DNA from: Levilactobacillus yonginensis
Lineage (GTDB): Bacteria > Bacillota > Bacilli > Lactobacillales > Lactobacillaceae
NCBI RefSeq assembly: GCF_003946265.1
Contig: NZ_RHNO01000003.1
Span: 1 to 64,000, forward strand
DNA: 64,000 nucleotides
Direction of reading: 5' to 3'
Shown here piece by piece: positions 25,632 to 34,037 of the stretch. Below the pieces are notes generated by a model that was not told the DNA's origin, searched no databases, and saw nothing but the letters and a program-made list of their open reading frames with translations. Made by a program: the position numbers and the translations under genes. Position 1 is the stretch's first letter. Every line of letters starts with the position of its first letter.

Positions 25632-26015
25632 TTACATTAATTTGGCGATATCGTTGTGTAAGTTGTTGAGACGTTCAACGACTTGGCCGCGAACTTGCGT
25701 GTAAACCTTCACACCATCTGGCGTCAACTTCAGGTTATGTTGGCGACGGTCGACTTGTGAGGCGATACTTTCGATTAAACCAGCCCGCAATAACCGTGAG
25801 ATCTGACCAGAGATCATCGACTTGGAAACGCCGATTTGACCAGCAAATTTCGTTGGTGTAAATTCTTCGCGTTGGTCAGTGATGGCGTGCAACAAGTTGA
25901 ATTGTTCCAAGGAGATCGTGATGTCCTCCGTTTTGATGGTCGTTACTGGCCGCATGATCTTTTGGAGTTGAGAAAACCATTCCAAGGATTGGTTTAAATC
26001 GTTCGTTTGCGTCAT
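25632..26015 (-). CDS. MarR-family transcriptional regulator
   Basis: A 127-residue winged-helix DNA-binding protein. The recognition region reads FAGQIGVSKSMISGQISRLLRAGLI (residues about 58-82, of which VSKSMISGQISRLL is the recognition helix) and the wing is DRRQHNLKLTPDGVKV. MarR proteins bind as dimers to inverted repeats and are released by small phenolics or oxidants. It is followed by the beta-helix gene on the same strand, about 150 bp away with its own TATAAT, so it may or may not control it. It is divergent from the HAD phosphatase gene. The ATG has GAAAGGAAG upstream. Confidence 0.83.
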   Translation of the reverse strand: MTQTNDLNQSLEWFSQLQKIMRPVTTIKTEDITISLEQFNLLHAITDQREEFTPTKFAGQIGVSKSMISGQISRLLRAGLIESIASQVDRRQHNLKLTPDGVKVYTQVRGQVVERLNNLHNDIAKLM

Positions 26016-26197
26016 TAATCTTTCTTCCTTTCTGCATAGCTCTAGCAGGGGTGACTCTTACTATCTTACCCGCTAATCATTTATTATAACCCTTATTTCT
26101 ACTCTATATGTTACCGATTCATTAATATTTTATAGCATAGTGCTCAATAAAACTAGTAATTGCAATCATTTTGTTATATTTCTTCCCCAGCGTCCCA

Positions 26198-26226
26198 TTG
26201 AATTCCCAACATCAAGCCATTATGAT
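26198..26226 (+). promoter_or_regulatory. Promoter of the HAD phosphatase gene
   Basis: TTGAAT and TATGAT with a 17-bp spacer, 38 bp before the start codon. Confidence 0.6.
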
Positions 26227-26263
26227 TAAGGTTAAGAAATTCTAAACACAGAGGGAGAACTGT

Positions 26264-27082
26264 ATGACTCAAATTAAACTGATTGCAACCGACGTCGATG
26301 GGACCTTTTTAAATTCACAACGACAGTACAATCACGACCGTTTCGATGACCAACTCACCCGCTTAGCAGCGGCCGGTATTCGCTTCGTCGTGGCTAGTGG
26401 TAACCACTTAGGTCACCTGCACCGCGTCTTTGCGCCCACCCCTGCCGTTCAAACGTTCGTTGCCGAAAACGGTAGTCTGATTGTGAACCAAGGCGAAACT
26501 TTATTTGAAACCGTGATTCCTAACCCCATCGTCAATCAAGTCGTCACCGCTATTCTAGCCGACGACCATTTACGACCACAAGTACTCCGGTTATCCGGTG
26601 CTCATGGGACCTATATCAACCGACGGGACCATCCCACGGACGAAGTATCTCAAGATTACTTCTTCAATAACATCGTCCGTGTTGACGACCTCACGCAGGT
26701 TCACGACACCATCTACAAAATCAATGGTGAGTGGCCCAACGAGACAATTCAAAATCTAGCCGCCAAGCTTAACGCCCGGTTCCCTGGTCAGATTCACGCC
26801 ACCGCCAGTGGTTTTGGCAGTATCGACATCGTTGCGCCCCACATGAACAAAGCCATTGGCTTGATGCAACTGGCTGAATCCTGGGGCTTACACAAGGAAC
26901 AGGTCGCAGCCTTTGGGGATAATGATAACGACCGCGAAATGTTGGAACACGTTGGGCTCGGCGTTGCCATGCAAAACGGCACAAAATCCGTCCGTGACGT
27001 GGCCGACTTGATCACCCCGACTGACAACGATCACGATGGCGTATTGAACGTCATTGACGCCATTTTAGCCGGTGAAGTTTAA
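26264..27082 (+). CDS. Cof-type HAD-superfamily phosphatase
   Basis: A 272-residue cytoplasmic phosphatase. Motif I is ATDVDGTFL (nucleophile Asp), motif II is VVASGN, the motif III lysine is in HMNKAIGL, and motif IV is AFGDNDNDREML. A large C2-type cap lies between motifs II and III, as in Cof/YbjI/YidA proteins, which dephosphorylate sugar phosphates, FMN or related metabolites. The physiological substrate cannot be read from sequence. The start has GAGGGAG upstream. The gene converges on the alpha/beta hydrolase with only 15 bp between stops. Confidence 0.87.
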   Translation: MTQIKLIATDVDGTFLNSQRQYNHDRFDDQLTRLAAAGIRFVVASGNHLGHLHRVFAPTPAVQTFVAENGSLIVNQGETLFETVIPNPIVNQVVTAILADDHLRPQVLRLSGAHGTYINRRDHPTDEVSQDYFFNNIVRVDDLTQVHDTIYKINGEWPNETIQNLAAKLNARFPGQIHATASGFGSIDIVAPHMNKAIGLMQLAESWGLHKEQVAAFGDNDNDREMLEHVGLGVAMQNGTKSVRDVADLITPTDNDHDGVLNVIDAILAGEV

Positions 27083-27097
27083 AACTAACTAAACGGT

Positions 27098-27928
27098 TCA
27101 GTGAGTTGTCAACTCACCCGGTGACCAGAGCAGTCGCGCAATCAACCGCCACATAACGGGGCTGGCGTGCAGTTGACTATGACTAACGCCGGGAACGTGG
27201 TGTTCTCGATAGGTGACCGGACTGCCGACAACAACTTGCCGGAGGGCCTGCACTTGCGTCACAGGAACTGAACCGTCCGTCTGCCGCCCTAAGAGCGTTC
27301 CGTAGACGTTGTAAATGGTCAATGGACCCATGGCCTGCAAATTAGCACGCTGGGCTCTTAGCCGCTCAAATGCCTCATCAACGGGTCGGGTCGGCTGACT
27401 TTCATCGACCGGCGTGCCCAATAGAATCAACCGGTTAGCCTGGGGAAGGTCGGCTGCCGGCCCATGTAGGACCAGACTGCTGACCGCCGCGCTACCGCCC
27501 CACGAATGGGCAACCACGTTATAGCTGGTAATGCCATAACGTTGCTTGAGCTGACGCAGAATCGCCGTTATCCAGCGAATCTGCTGTTGGTAGTCCGTCG
27601 TAAAACTATGCGTAAACAGGACTTGAATCAGGGGATTGGTGGCCTGACCCGTCCACGTACCAGTAAAATGAAGCACACCGGTTCGTGAGACAGTCACAGT
27701 CAACACCTTGTGACCATAGCCACGACGGGCCAGCCATCGCAATAGGCCGTTATACGTCCACGCGTTGCCACCCCATCCTGGTATAAATAGGGTAGGGACG
27801 GCGGCGTATTCGGTATCCGACCGACGTTTAGTCAGAGGAACTGCTGGCGTGACGACCTGGGTCGCCCACCGGTAGCCCAACCAACTGCCACCAAGGAGAA
27901 CCGCTAACCATCGCCATTTACTTGCCAT
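27098..27928 (-). CDS. Extracytoplasmic DUF915-type alpha/beta hydrolase
   Basis: A 276-residue protein with an N-terminal membrane segment or signal and an alpha/beta-hydrolase domain. FIPGWGGNAWTYN forms the oxyanion region, the nucleophile is Ser in VAHSWGGSA, the acid is Asp in TDGSVP, and the base is His in VSHSQLH. These fit the DUF915 group of lactic acid bacteria, whose members are exported esterase- or lipase-like hydrolases. A second relative is at 59401-60291. Substrate unknown. The ATG follows AAGGGGG at proper spacing. Confidence 0.83.
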   Translation of the reverse strand: MASKWRWLAVLLGGSWLGYRWATQVVTPAVPLTKRRSDTEYAAVPTLFIPGWGGNAWTYNGLLRWLARRGYGHKVLTVTVSRTGVLHFTGTWTGQATNPLIQVLFTHSFTTDYQQQIRWITAILRQLKQRYGITSYNVVAHSWGGSAAVSSLVLHGPAADLPQANRLILLGTPVDESQPTRPVDEAFERLRAQRANLQAMGPLTIYNVYGTLLGRQTDGSVPVTQVQALRQVVVGSPVTYREHHVPGVSHSQLHASPVMWRLIARLLWSPGELTTH

Positions 27929-28134
27929 GTCACGACCCCCTTAAACTAACCTATTATGCCAGTTTCATCGATTGCGTACAAGTGAAATTTTGTTCACTAA
28001 ACATTTATACCAGTTACGGGCGCACTTTACAAATTTATCCGTACAATCGTAAATGGTGCAAAATTAAATTGTTCTGGGATAAGCTGTTGGCCGTTAAAGA
28101 CTTCACCAATTAAACGTTTATGCCCAAACTTCAT

Positions 28135-28186
28135 TTGACAATTGTCCGGATAAAAAATATTATAGGGATAAATGAAAACGCTTTAC
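28135..28186 (+). promoter_or_regulatory. galM promoter with cre-like site
   Basis: TTGACA (28135-28140), 17-bp spacer, TATTAT (28158-28163). TGAAAACGCTTTAC (28173-28186) lies at the predicted transcript start and matches the CcpA cre consensus except at its last two bases. This predicts carbon catabolite repression. Confidence 0.72.
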
Positions 28187-28212
28187 CACTCTTAGAAACG
28201 AGGAATTTACCT

Positions 28213-29247
28213 ATGAAAACTGCTGCGAACCATTGGGATACATACCAGGCGCAAGCCGTTACGGAATACGCTATTGAAAATAAAAACGGGGTTAAACTCT
28301 CCATCTTAAGCTGGGGAGCCACACTCCACAAGCTGACCGTTCCAAGTGCCAACGGGGACAAGAATTTGGTGCTATCTTACCATAAGATGGCCGACTATCT
28401 CGACAATCCGTTCTACGTTTGCATGGGAATTGGCCGAACCGGTGGCCGAATTGGCGGCAGTTCATTTGAACTCGGCGGCAAGACCGTCAATGTCGATACC
28501 AATGAAGGCGATGACACCAACCTCCACGGTGGTCCCAACGGCTTTAATACGGTCAACTGGGATGGTGAGATCGACGACAGTGACCCAGCTGAGGCTAAGA
28601 TTATTTTGTCCCACACGTTTAAATCCAGCGAAGATTCCTTCCCTGGTGATATGCAGGCCAAGATGATCTACTCCCTGGATGACCACGACCACGTTAATTT
28701 GAAATTCGAAGCTAGTTCAACTGAACTGACCCTTTTCAACCCAACGTTGCACGTCTACTTTAACCTGAGTGATGACCAACTGATCTCTGGTCAAACGTTA
28801 CAGATCAACGCGCAGGAGCACTTGGAAGTCACTGACAAGAAGATTCCAACTGGCAACATGATTGCCAACGCCGGCACGCCTTACGACTTCGCCAATGGAC
28901 AAAACCTGGGACAAGCTATTCGGGGCCTGCAAGGCATTCCGGAAAAAGGCTTCGATGACCTCTTCCACGTGAAACCCGCTGCTGACGGGACGATTGCCAA
29001 GTTGAGCGACCCACAATCTAACCGGGCCGTCACCATCAAGTCCAAGCGTAACGGGCTGGTCGTCTTCACTGCCAACTCCTTCACGTCCGATATGAAATTA
29101 ACGACTGGCCCCGGCCAACCATACATGGGCGTCGCGTTGGAAGCCCAAACACTGTCCGACACGCCACATCATCCTAACTTTGGGGACGTCAGCTTACCAG
29201 CTGGTGAAACGCAGAGTTACGAAATTTCTTACGACGTTACCTATTAA
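28213..29247 (+). CDS. galM: Aldose 1-epimerase (mutarotase)
   Basis: A 344-residue cytoplasmic enzyme interconverting alpha and beta anomers of sugars. Family marks: GRTGGRI, NLHGGPNGF, the catalytic His in LHVYFNLS, and the catalytic Glu in GVALEAQTLSD near the end. It lies near the maltose phosphorylase locus. Maltose phosphorylase releases beta-glucose 1-phosphate plus glucose, so a mutarotase supports the same pathway. ATG 28213 with GAGG upstream is chosen; an upstream in-frame ATG at 28120 precedes the promoter and is rejected. A terminator and family A copy A3 follow. Confidence 0.9.
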   Translation: MKTAANHWDTYQAQAVTEYAIENKNGVKLSILSWGATLHKLTVPSANGDKNLVLSYHKMADYLDNPFYVCMGIGRTGGRIGGSSFELGGKTVNVDTNEGDDTNLHGGPNGFNTVNWDGEIDDSDPAEAKIILSHTFKSSEDSFPGDMQAKMIYSLDDHDHVNLKFEASSTELTLFNPTLHVYFNLSDDQLISGQTLQINAQEHLEVTDKKIPTGNMIANAGTPYDFANGQNLGQAIRGLQGIPEKGFDDLFHVKPAADGTIAKLSDPQSNRAVTIKSKRNGLVVFTANSFTSDMKLTTGPGQPYMGVALEAQTLSDTPHHPNFGDVSLPAGETQSYEISYDVTY

Positions 29248-29256
29248 TGTTACTAG

Positions 29257-29293
29257 AAACGATCCGTCACTACTAGTGATGGGTCGTTTTTTT
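29257..29293 (+). terminator. galM terminator
   Basis: AAACGATCCGTCAC / GTGATGGGTCGTTT hairpin (wobbles allowed) followed by a T-run. Confidence 0.85.
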
Positions 29294-29354
29294 GACGAAA
29301 ATGTAATGTTTAACCAGGTACAAAGTTCACAGAATTCTAAAGTCAGTGTGCTAT

Positions 29355-29545
29355 TGGCCGCCTGCGGCCGCCAGGGACCACGCTGTGGGGCAACCCCTGA
29401 AGCCTCGAAAAACACGAGTCTTCAGGGCGCCTAGAAACCTCGCGGCAGACCACCCCGAGTTTCCTAGGTCGGCCCATGTTCTAGGTGGCATAGCCCCTGC
29501 CACCAAGAACATCGACACAGCGCGGTCCCTGGCCTCCTCCGGCTT
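29355..29545 (+). repeat. Structured repeat family A, copy A3
   Basis: P1 core CCAGGGACC (29371-29379) with GGTCCCTGG (29524-29532). Sense orientation 3' of galM, about 60 bp beyond its terminator. Arm c carries the pair CATGTTCTAGGTGG / CCACCAAGAACATC. Confidence 0.85.
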
Positions 29546-29748
29546 ACGATTGATATGAATTGAAAATTGATCAAGTTGAATATTCACTATTCGGTAATGT
29601 TTCTACCGAGTTATCTCTTCAACCGCTGTTTAGACACGTAGTCCTTCACTTCTGATACATCGTAAACTCTCGTCCAGCAGCCGTCCTTTTGGCCTGTGTA
29701 GCCTTATACTTTCCCGCTAAAGCTTGGCATTGTTAGCATCAAAATGCG
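29546..29748. other. Gap without recognisable content
   Basis: Nothing supported between A3 and the rpsN control region. Confidence 0.4.
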
Positions 29749-29828
29749 CTGTCAACGACTATGAGTCACATTCGTTGACAGGCTATTTGCCCTATGATAG
29801 ATTGGTAAAGCGTAATTATTATCATTTA
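29749..29828 (+). promoter_or_regulatory. rpsN control region: inverted repeat, promoter, Zur-like box
   Basis: CTGTCAACGA (29749-29758) and TCGTTGACAG (29772-29781) form an inverted repeat whose right arm contains the -35 TTGACA (29775-29780). The -10 TAGATT is at 29798-29803 after 17 bp. At 29806-29828 lies a site with core CGTAATTATTA. It matches 19 of the 22 defined positions of the Bacillus-type Zur box (TAAATCGTAAT-N-ATTACGATTTA) as I recall it. Zinc-dependent repression of the S14 gene is inferred. Confidence 0.62.
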
Positions 29829-29852
29829 ATAGTAAAGGAGCCTCATCTATTC

Positions 29853-30122
29853 ATGGCAAAGAAATCCAAAATTGCAAAAGCAAAACGCATTGAAGCTACT
29901 GTCGAACGCTATGCTGAACGGCGGGCCGAACTCAAGGCCGCTGGCGACTACGCAGCATTAGCTCTGCTTCCTCGGGACGCTTCCCCTACTCGGATGCACC
30001 ACCGTGACCATTTAGATGGTCGGCCTCACGCTTACATGCGTAAGTTTGGGCTCTCACGGCTGAACTTCCGGCAACTTGCCCACGAAGGTAAGATTCCTGG
30101 CGTTCAAAAGGCTAGCTGGTAA
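29853..30122 (+). CDS. rpsN: 30S ribosomal protein S14, zinc-independent form
   Basis: An 89-residue small-subunit ribosomal protein. It is the long form lacking the CxxC pairs of the zinc-ribbon form; sequence marks are [26 protein letters not shown] and IPGVQKASW. In many Firmicutes this C-minus paralogue replaces zinc-binding S14 when zinc is scarce. It stands alone rather than in the large ribosomal operon, which fits that role, and has a Zur-like box in its promoter. ATG 29853 follows AAAGGAG; longer in-frame upstream starts would include the promoter and operator. A terminator follows 30 bp later. Confidence 0.92.
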   Translation: MAKKSKIAKAKRIEATVERYAERRAELKAAGDYAALALLPRDASPTRMHHRDHLDGRPHAYMRKFGLSRLNFRQLAHEGKIPGVQKASW

Positions 30123-30153
30123 GCACCCGCTTTTCTAAATTTAACTCAAAACA

Positions 30154-30199
30154 ACCCACGTCAAACGCTGTCCGCGGCTCCGTTTGACGTGGGTTTTTC
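30154..30199 (+). terminator. rpsN terminator
   Basis: AACCCACGTCAAACG / CGTTTGACGTGGGTT perfect hairpin followed by TTT and C. Confidence 0.88.
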
Positions 30200-30248
30200 T
30201 ATGCCGTACACTGAGTTCATTACGTTTAACAAAAGGAGTACACCTCAC

Positions 30249-30686
30249 ATGGCAGAAGTTTTAACGGTTATCCGAGCTTTCGACGTCTTCGGCAACGGCG
30301 CCCAGACACCTTATGGTATTGATACACCTAAAATCAACGCCCAATTCGTTGGTATCAGTCCAGCAATGGCTTTCGACGTCAACAATCAACCAAAATTAGC
30401 ACGCCAAATCGAGCGCCAACTACGGCAAATCGAAGAGGAAATCCGTGACCAATTCCGTGATGACCTCACTAACCTGGGCGGCACTGATTTGGCCCAGAAC
30501 TTACAGGTGACCCAACAACTGATCACCACTTTTAAGGACCGGCTGGAACAGGACCTCCTGGTTAAAAATCAACTGGAGTTGGAAAGCCTGACGACCAGTG
30601 GCGAGTGGCTGACTTACTGGCAAGACGATGCGCCCCTAGTTAAGACCAAGTCACAGCAACAACAGAACTTGCCGCAAGATTTCTAA
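30249..30686 (+). CDS. Hypothetical 145-residue protein
   Basis: I do not recognise this protein. It has no signal peptide or membrane segment. The N-terminal 60 residues look globular (VIRAFDVFGNGAQTPYGID, FVGISPAMAFD). The middle (about residues 55-110) is charged and heptad-like (ARQIERQLRQIEEEIRDQF), likely a coiled coil. The tail is Gln-rich. It starts at an ATG 12 nt after AAAGGAG, just after the rpsN terminator, and is followed 14 bp after its stop by family A copy A4. It could be a structural or regulatory cytoplasmic protein; no function is claimed. Confidence 0.7.
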   Translation: MAEVLTVIRAFDVFGNGAQTPYGIDTPKINAQFVGISPAMAFDVNNQPKLARQIERQLRQIEEEIRDQFRDDLTNLGGTDLAQNLQVTQQLITTFKDRLEQDLLVKNQLELESLTTSGEWLTYWQDDAPLVKTKSQQQQNLPQDF

Positions 30687-30699
30687 TGCTTAGTTAAAT

Positions 30700-30884
30700 T
30701 GCCGCCTCCGGATGCCGGGAATGGGGGCCGCTGTGGGGGCCGGAGAAAGCCAAAGAGCGGTCTTTCTCCTCGACTTGAAACCGGGCCTAACCCGCCCGTT
30801 TCCAAGCTCGCCCCACAACGTAAGCTGGCTCGCCAGCTTACGTTTTCGACACTGCGGCCACCATTCCCGTCAACCTACGGCTAC
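30700..30884 (+). repeat. Structured repeat family A, copy A4
   Basis: P1 pairs 30715-30731 with 30854-30870 (inner GGCCGC / GCGGCC, outer GGGAAT / ATTCCC). Arm a is GGAGAAAG / CTTTCTCC. Arm c holds CGTAAGCTGGC / GCCAGCTTACG. Sense orientation after the 145-residue gene. Confidence 0.85.
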
Positions 30885-30963
30885 ATTTGTGTTTAACTTA
30901 AATACAACAAGAATTCCATCAGTGCTAGTTGTTGAACCATCTCAGCTAACTTCGATTTTCAAA

Positions 30964-31009
30964 CAAAAAGCGACCATCCAACATTTCAGCTGGATGGTCG
31001 CTTTCGTTT
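30964..31009. terminator. Bidirectional terminator between convergent genes
   Basis: AAAGCGACCATCCA / TGGATGGTCGCTTT with A- and T-tracts outside. It separates A4 from A5 and serves the 145-residue gene and mapA. Confidence 0.82.
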
Positions 31010-31084
31010 ATCTACATTTTACATACAGTTTAGTTACAGTGTCAGTACTGAACGCACCCACCAGCGATTCGGTGAACAATGCTT

Positions 31085-31268
31085 AGCCGGAGGACGCCAG
31101 GGACTGCGCTGTGTCGATGTTCTTAGCGGAGTGATTCTTTCCGCTTAGAACATGGGCCGACCTGGGAAACTCGCGGATTGGGCGAGGTTTCCAGGCGCCT
31201 TGGGAGACCGCACTTTGGCTCCCGAGGGCCGCCCCACAGCGCAGTCCCTGGCGGCCGCAGGCGGCCAA
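31085..31268 (-). repeat. Structured repeat family A, copy A5
   Basis: P1 is 19 perfect pairs, CGCCAGGGACTGCGCTGTG (31095-31113) with 31235-31253. Arm a is TTGGGAG / CTCCCGA. Sense orientation, beginning about 20 bp after the mapA stop. Confidence 0.88.
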
Positions 31269-31289
31269 GCATCGCCACAACACAAGAGC

Positions 31290-33545
31290 TTATTTCAGTT
31301 CAACACTTTCACCAGCGACGTCGATGGTCAGAGGATCACCGCTAATCAGCTTGAAGTGTGGCCCGTCAGCGTGAACGCTGACTTCGACCAACCGGCCATG
31401 GAAGACCTGACGGAACGTGTAACTCGTCCAAGTCTTTGGCAGGAATGGTGCGTAGTGCAGTTGACCATTGCGAACCCGCATCCCAGCGAACCCTTGAACC
31501 ACAGCAATCCAACCACCGGTCATCGCCGTAATGTGCAGCCCGTCCGTGGTATCGTTGTTATAGTTATCCAAGTCCAACCGTGCCGTCCGTGAGTAAAGCT
31601 CTACGGCCTTGTCCTTGTAACCTAAATCGGAAGCCAAGACGGAGTGAATGGCTGGCGACAGACTGGATTCGTGAACCGTCAGTGGTTCGTAGAAATCAAA
31701 GTTGGCCTTCTTTTGTTCTGGCGTGTAATCGTCGATGAAGTCCCAGATTCCTTGCAGCACATCCCCTTGCTTGATGTAAGGTGAACGCAGAATCTTATCC
31801 CATGACCAGTGTTGGTTGATTGGCCGTTGGTCGGCTGGAATTGAGCTGACGGGTTCGATATCCTTGTCCAGGAAGCCGTCGTGTTGGACGAAGATGTTCA
31901 AATCCTTGTCATAAGGCAAGTACATCCGCTTAACAATATCTTGCCACTTAGCCTTTTCTTCATCAGAAATGGCCAACTTCTTAGCCGTTTCCTGGTCGAC
32001 CTTGCCCAAGATTTCCAACGTATACTTCAACGTCCACTGAGCCAACATGTTCGTGTCCCAGTTGTTATCGACGTTGTTTTCATATTCGTCGGCACCGGTA
32101 ACCCCGTGGATCATGTACTTCTGATTCCGCTTGCTAAAGTGAACCCGGTCAGCCCAGAAGCGAGAAATTTCGCTGAGGACCTTAGCACCTTCATGCAGCA
32201 CGTAGCTGGTATCGCCGGTGTAACGCGTGTAATTGTAAATGGCAAAAGCAATGTCACCATTCCGATGAATTTCTTCAAAGGTAATTTCCCATTCGTTATG
32301 GCATTCGATCCCATCGAACGTCACCATTGGGAAGAGTGCCCCGTTCAAGCCCTGTTCCTTGGCGTTGACGTAAGCCCCGTCAAGTTGCTTATAGCGGTAC
32401 ATCAACAAGTTGCGCGTTACTTCGGGGTTCGTGATTCCCAAGTAAACGGGAACAGCGAAAGCTTCGGTATCCCAGTAAGTGGCACCACCGTATTTCTCGC
32501 CGGTGAACCCTTTTGGCCCAATGTTCAAGCGAGAATCCTTGCCATAGTAAGTGGAGAAGAGTTGGAACAGGTTGAAACGAATTCCTTGTTGCGACTCGTC
32601 GTCACCCTTGATGACCACGTCAGACTTTTCCCAACGGTCAGCCCAGATAGCGGTGTGGGCGCTGAGCAATTCTGCGTAGCTTTCCTTAGCAACTTTGTCA
32701 CTGAGTTCATGCATGGCAGCGGTCAGCTTTTCTTGCGTGTCATAATCACGTGAGGTGACCACGATGACCCGCTTTTCCAGCGTCGTTTCAGCTTGAGGAG
32801 CCAGCTTACCGTTGAAGGCCGTGACAACTTCCTTGTCGTTAGGTTGTGCAACGTTTACGGCGTTCAAATCAGTGACCATCCGCATTTCCATACCGGAAGT
32901 GAACTGTGGTGTCCCAAATGGATTAGGCGTCGTCTTAGCAACGATGCTGCCGCTCTCAGCCTGTTGGTCGGCGTCCAGCACATCCCAGAAGCGTTCGTCA
33001 TAGTTGGCTTCTTCGTTCTTGACATCGGCGTCAATACTTGGCTTGATGGTCACGTCCACGCTGTCCGCGCTCAAGTTTTTAACACTGACCCGTTGAACGG
33101 AAAGTTCTTGTTGGCTGACACTCAGGAAGCGTTCAAATTTGAAGGCTACCCGCACGTCGCCCCGTTCAACGACGAAGGACCGGTTTAAGACGGCCTGCTT
33201 CATGTCCAAGTCCAAAACGAAGTCACTGATCTTGTCCTTGGCCAAGTCGATAGCTTCACCATTAATTTCGATTGGTAACTTGATGAAATTGACAGCGTTC
33301 ACAACTTTCCCAAAGTACTTAGGATAGCCGTTCTTCCACCAACCAACTCGGGTCTTGTCAGGATACCAGACACCGCCCAGATAGATTCCTTGCAGGGAGT
33401 CACCACTGTAGCCTTCTTCAAAGTCACCACGCATCCCCATGTATTCATTCCCTAAACTGGTCATGGATTCCTGGAGGCGCTTGTCTTTGGGGTCAAATGT
33501 ATGGGTAATGACGTTCCATGGCTGTACCTCAAAAATTCGTTTCAT
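31290..33545 (-). CDS. mapA: Maltose phosphorylase (glycoside hydrolase family 65)
   Basis: A 751-residue cytoplasmic enzyme, the length usual for lactobacillus maltose phosphorylases. It splits maltose with phosphate into glucose and beta-glucose 1-phosphate. GH65 marks: N-terminal beta-domain with GNEYMGMRGDFEEGY, GGVWYPDKTRVGWWKNGYP, the (alpha/alpha)6 barrel with GATYWDTEAF and the general-acid region GADEYENNVDNNWDTN, and phosphate-binding HESSLSPAIHS. Upstream on the same strand are the transporter and malR, giving an import and phosphorolysis pathway. ATG 33545 is chosen; AAAGGAG is 12 nt upstream, and a TTG 9 nt earlier is an alternative. Confidence 0.93.
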   Translation of the reverse strand: MKRIFEVQPWNVITHTFDPKDKRLQESMTSLGNEYMGMRGDFEEGYSGDSLQGIYLGGVWYPDKTRVGWWKNGYPKYFGKVVNAVNFIKLPIEINGEAIDLAKDKISDFVLDLDMKQAVLNRSFVVERGDVRVAFKFERFLSVSQQELSVQRVSVKNLSADSVDVTIKPSIDADVKNEEANYDERFWDVLDADQQAESGSIVAKTTPNPFGTPQFTSGMEMRMVTDLNAVNVAQPNDKEVVTAFNGKLAPQAETTLEKRVIVVTSRDYDTQEKLTAAMHELSDKVAKESYAELLSAHTAIWADRWEKSDVVIKGDDESQQGIRFNLFQLFSTYYGKDSRLNIGPKGFTGEKYGGATYWDTEAFAVPVYLGITNPEVTRNLLMYRYKQLDGAYVNAKEQGLNGALFPMVTFDGIECHNEWEITFEEIHRNGDIAFAIYNYTRYTGDTSYVLHEGAKVLSEISRFWADRVHFSKRNQKYMIHGVTGADEYENNVDNNWDTNMLAQWTLKYTLEILGKVDQETAKKLAISDEEKAKWQDIVKRMYLPYDKDLNIFVQHDGFLDKDIEPVSSIPADQRPINQHWSWDKILRSPYIKQGDVLQGIWDFIDDYTPEQKKANFDFYEPLTVHESSLSPAIHSVLASDLGYKDKAVELYSRTARLDLDNYNNDTTDGLHITAMTGGWIAVVQGFAGMRVRNGQLHYAPFLPKTWTSYTFRQVFHGRLVEVSVHADGPHFKLISGDPLTIDVAGESVELK

Positions 33546-33586
33546 GGTCAACATTTCTCCTTTATCTACATCTCGCGTCACATACA

Positions 33587-33767
33587 CCGCCTGCGGCTGC
33601 CAGACGCCACACAGTGGGGTAACCCCGAAGCCTCAAAGGACGAGTCTTCAGGGCGACTTGAAACCTCACTAAGTTCGTGAGTTTCCAAGCTCGACCCGTG
33701 CTCTAAGCCAGCTAGGAACGCTGGCTAACAGCACCTTCACTGTGTTCTGTCTGTCATCCTCCGGCTA
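33587..33767 (+). repeat. Structured repeat family A, copy A6
   Basis: P1 pairs 33601-33616 with 33738-33753 (inner CACAGTG / CACTGTG, outer CAGAC / GTCTG). Unlike the copies at gene ends, this one points away from the start of mapA, 42 bp upstream, so it is antisense to the maltose genes. Confidence 0.83.
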
Positions 33768-33853
33768 AGATATGCTTAACGTCGTTTGGTCTAAACAGCG
33801 TATTGACGCATCAACTTAATTTTTTTCATGATTAGTAATTAACTTTGATATAG

Positions 33854-33918
33854 CCAAACGTTAACACCAACTAATTAACCTTGAGCTAGTTGACGTTAAC
33901 GTTGGTTTTTCTTTTAAT
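33854..33918 (+). terminator. Orphan plus-strand terminator
   Basis: CCAAACGTTAACACCAACTA pairs with TAGTTGACGTTAACGTTGG (one bulge), followed by TTTTTCTTTT on the plus strand only. All neighbouring protein genes are on the minus strand. It lies 90 bp downstream of A6 in the sense direction of A6. Confidence 0.65.
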
Positions 33919-34037
33919 CAAGCATAACAATGATGGTTGCCCATCACCAATGACTGGACTTGGAATTTGGAAATCGTTGATCAATCTGCCTCTCAGATCC
34001 TAATTTCCAATCATTTCTAGCCGTCATTTTCTAGCAG

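Noticed and set aside
29724-29852. A 43-codon N-terminal extension of S14
   Set aside because: It would include the promoter, inverted repeat and Zur-like box; the consensus ribosome binding site points to ATG 29853.
31881-32753. A 290-codon plus-strand ORF
   Set aside because: It is the antisense of the maltose phosphorylase coding sequence; long antisense frames are common in such codon use and no domain is seen.
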